From assembly GCA_041476285.1 (NCBI GenBank), contig JBGOTD010000005.1, positions 1 through 15,019 of the forward strand: a DNA stretch of 15,019 nt, written 5' to 3'. This document shows, in pieces, positions 14,679 to 15,019 of this stretch (positions are counted from its first letter, which is position 1; each line of letters starts with the position of its first letter). Below the pieces are notes generated by a model. It did not search any database and was not told the origin of the DNA. It saw only the letters and a program-made list of their open reading frames with translations. The translations under genes were made by a program, and so were the position numbers. Source of the DNA: UBA12276 sp041476285 (GTDB lineage: Archaea > Micrarchaeota > Micrarchaeia > Micrarchaeales > Micrarchaeaceae).

Positions 14679-14996
14679 TTAATGAGCAACAAGCTGGAGC
14701 ACGTATTGGCGCTGCTTCATGCTTATGTCGTCAAGCTTCATCTCGCCCTGCTCTACCCTGCTTCCAAGTTTTATCACGTCTGCCACGCAGTTCGCGCAGA
14801 GCACTCCTCCAAACACCCTGCTGTTCGTTCTTCTTGACCTTCCGCCCTTTATGCTTATTCCGTTCAATTCCAATCTGCATATCGCGCAATGCGGGAACGA
14901 GTGTTTGTCCCTTCTGAAATGTATGACATGTCTTCCCTTAAGCGTGATTTTGTCTGATCTTTTGAAACTTCTTGATCTGTGCATCGGTTTTGGCAT
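14679..14996 (-). CDS. 50S ribosomal protein L34e
   Basis: L34e is a zinc-binding archaeal/eukaryotic large-subunit protein. The 105 residues include a basic N-terminus with RSRSFKRSDK and the four-cysteine zinc site C37xxC40 (CAIC) and C67xxC70 (CANC). Between them lies GGRSRRTNSRVFGGVL, the family core. The C-terminus is a mixed-charge helix. A strong GGTGA ribosome binding site at 15001-15005 lies 4 nt before the ATG. It is the first visible gene of the L34e-cmk-L14e operon. Only 23 nt remain upstream in the window, so the promoter, or earlier genes such as secY and adk that often precede it, cannot be seen. Confidence 0.94.
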   Translation of the reverse strand: MPKPMHRSRSFKRSDKITLKGRHVIHFRRDKHSFPHCAICRLELNGISIKGGRSRRTNSRVFGGVLCANCVADVIKLGSRVEQGEMKLDDISMKQRQYVLQLVAH

Positions 14997-15000
14997 TCTT

Positions 15001-15005
15001 TCACC
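15001..15005 (-). promoter_or_regulatory. Shine-Dalgarno site of L34e (GGTGA)
   Basis: The minus strand reads AAGGTGAAAG before ATG at 14996, a near-perfect archaeal ribosome binding site. It supports the chosen start of L34e. Confidence 0.75.
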
Positions 15006-15019
15006 TTGATAAGTAGGAT

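Noticed and set aside
1..15019. CRISPR arrays, tRNA/rRNA genes, insertion sequences, attachment sites
   Set aside because: Reading both strands showed no direct-repeat/spacer arrays, no cloverleaf candidates in the few gaps (the largest is 74 nt), and no transposase or integrase motifs.

Overview
The window reads as archaeal chromosome, densely packed and with almost no spare sequence. Direct archaeal signs are ribosomal proteins L34e and L14e flanking an archaeal-type cytidylate kinase, prefoldin beta, Trm56, the DTD2-type D-aminoacyl-tRNA deacylase, an Lhr-type helicase with a zinc finger, TATA boxes of the TTTATAAA type, and GGTGA-type ribosome binding sites. A bacterial-type DNA gyrase and a complex I-like cluster (nuoABCD), together with short divergent proteins and a heavily sequon-rich surface protein, make a Micrarchaeota/ARMAN-like (DPANN) or other thermoacidophile-associated archaeon plausible. 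That placement is inference, not something the sequence proves.

Layout. Positions 1-2644 (+): the end of gyrB followed by complete gyrA. 2711-3211 (+): a divergent Trm56 tRNA methyltransferase that abuts the next gene tail to tail. 3212-8775 (-): a three-gene unit read dtdA -> large membrane-anchored surface protein -> Lhr-like helicase, with a 14-nt overlap and a 16-nt gap. 8776-8849: a short divergent promoter region with a self-complementary TATA box. 8850-12591 (+): nuoA-nuoB-nuoC-nuoD-pfdB-DHH phosphoesterase, with overlaps or gaps of 0-13 nt, probably one transcript. 12643-13854 (+): an Mre11-like nuclease with its own TATA box and a TTG start. 13844-14996 (-): the L34e-cmk-L14e operon, overlapping the mre11 3' end by 11 nt.

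How the genes work together. Gyrase sets DNA supercoiling. Trm56, DtdA, L14e, L34e and Cmk serve translation and nucleotide supply. Lhr and Mre11 act on nucleic acids. NuoA-D are one membrane subunit plus the quinone-reducing connecting module of a complex I-like oxidoreductase; the proton-pumping arm and the NADH module are not beside them. No mobile element, CRISPR array, tRNA or rRNA is visible.

The most interesting candidates are: the surface protein, whose N-terminal domain carries a motif order resembling G1 (eqolisin) glutamic peptidases; the abbreviated nuo cluster fused to a prefoldin/DHH unit; the divergent Trm56; and an Ile at the main quinolone position of GyrA.
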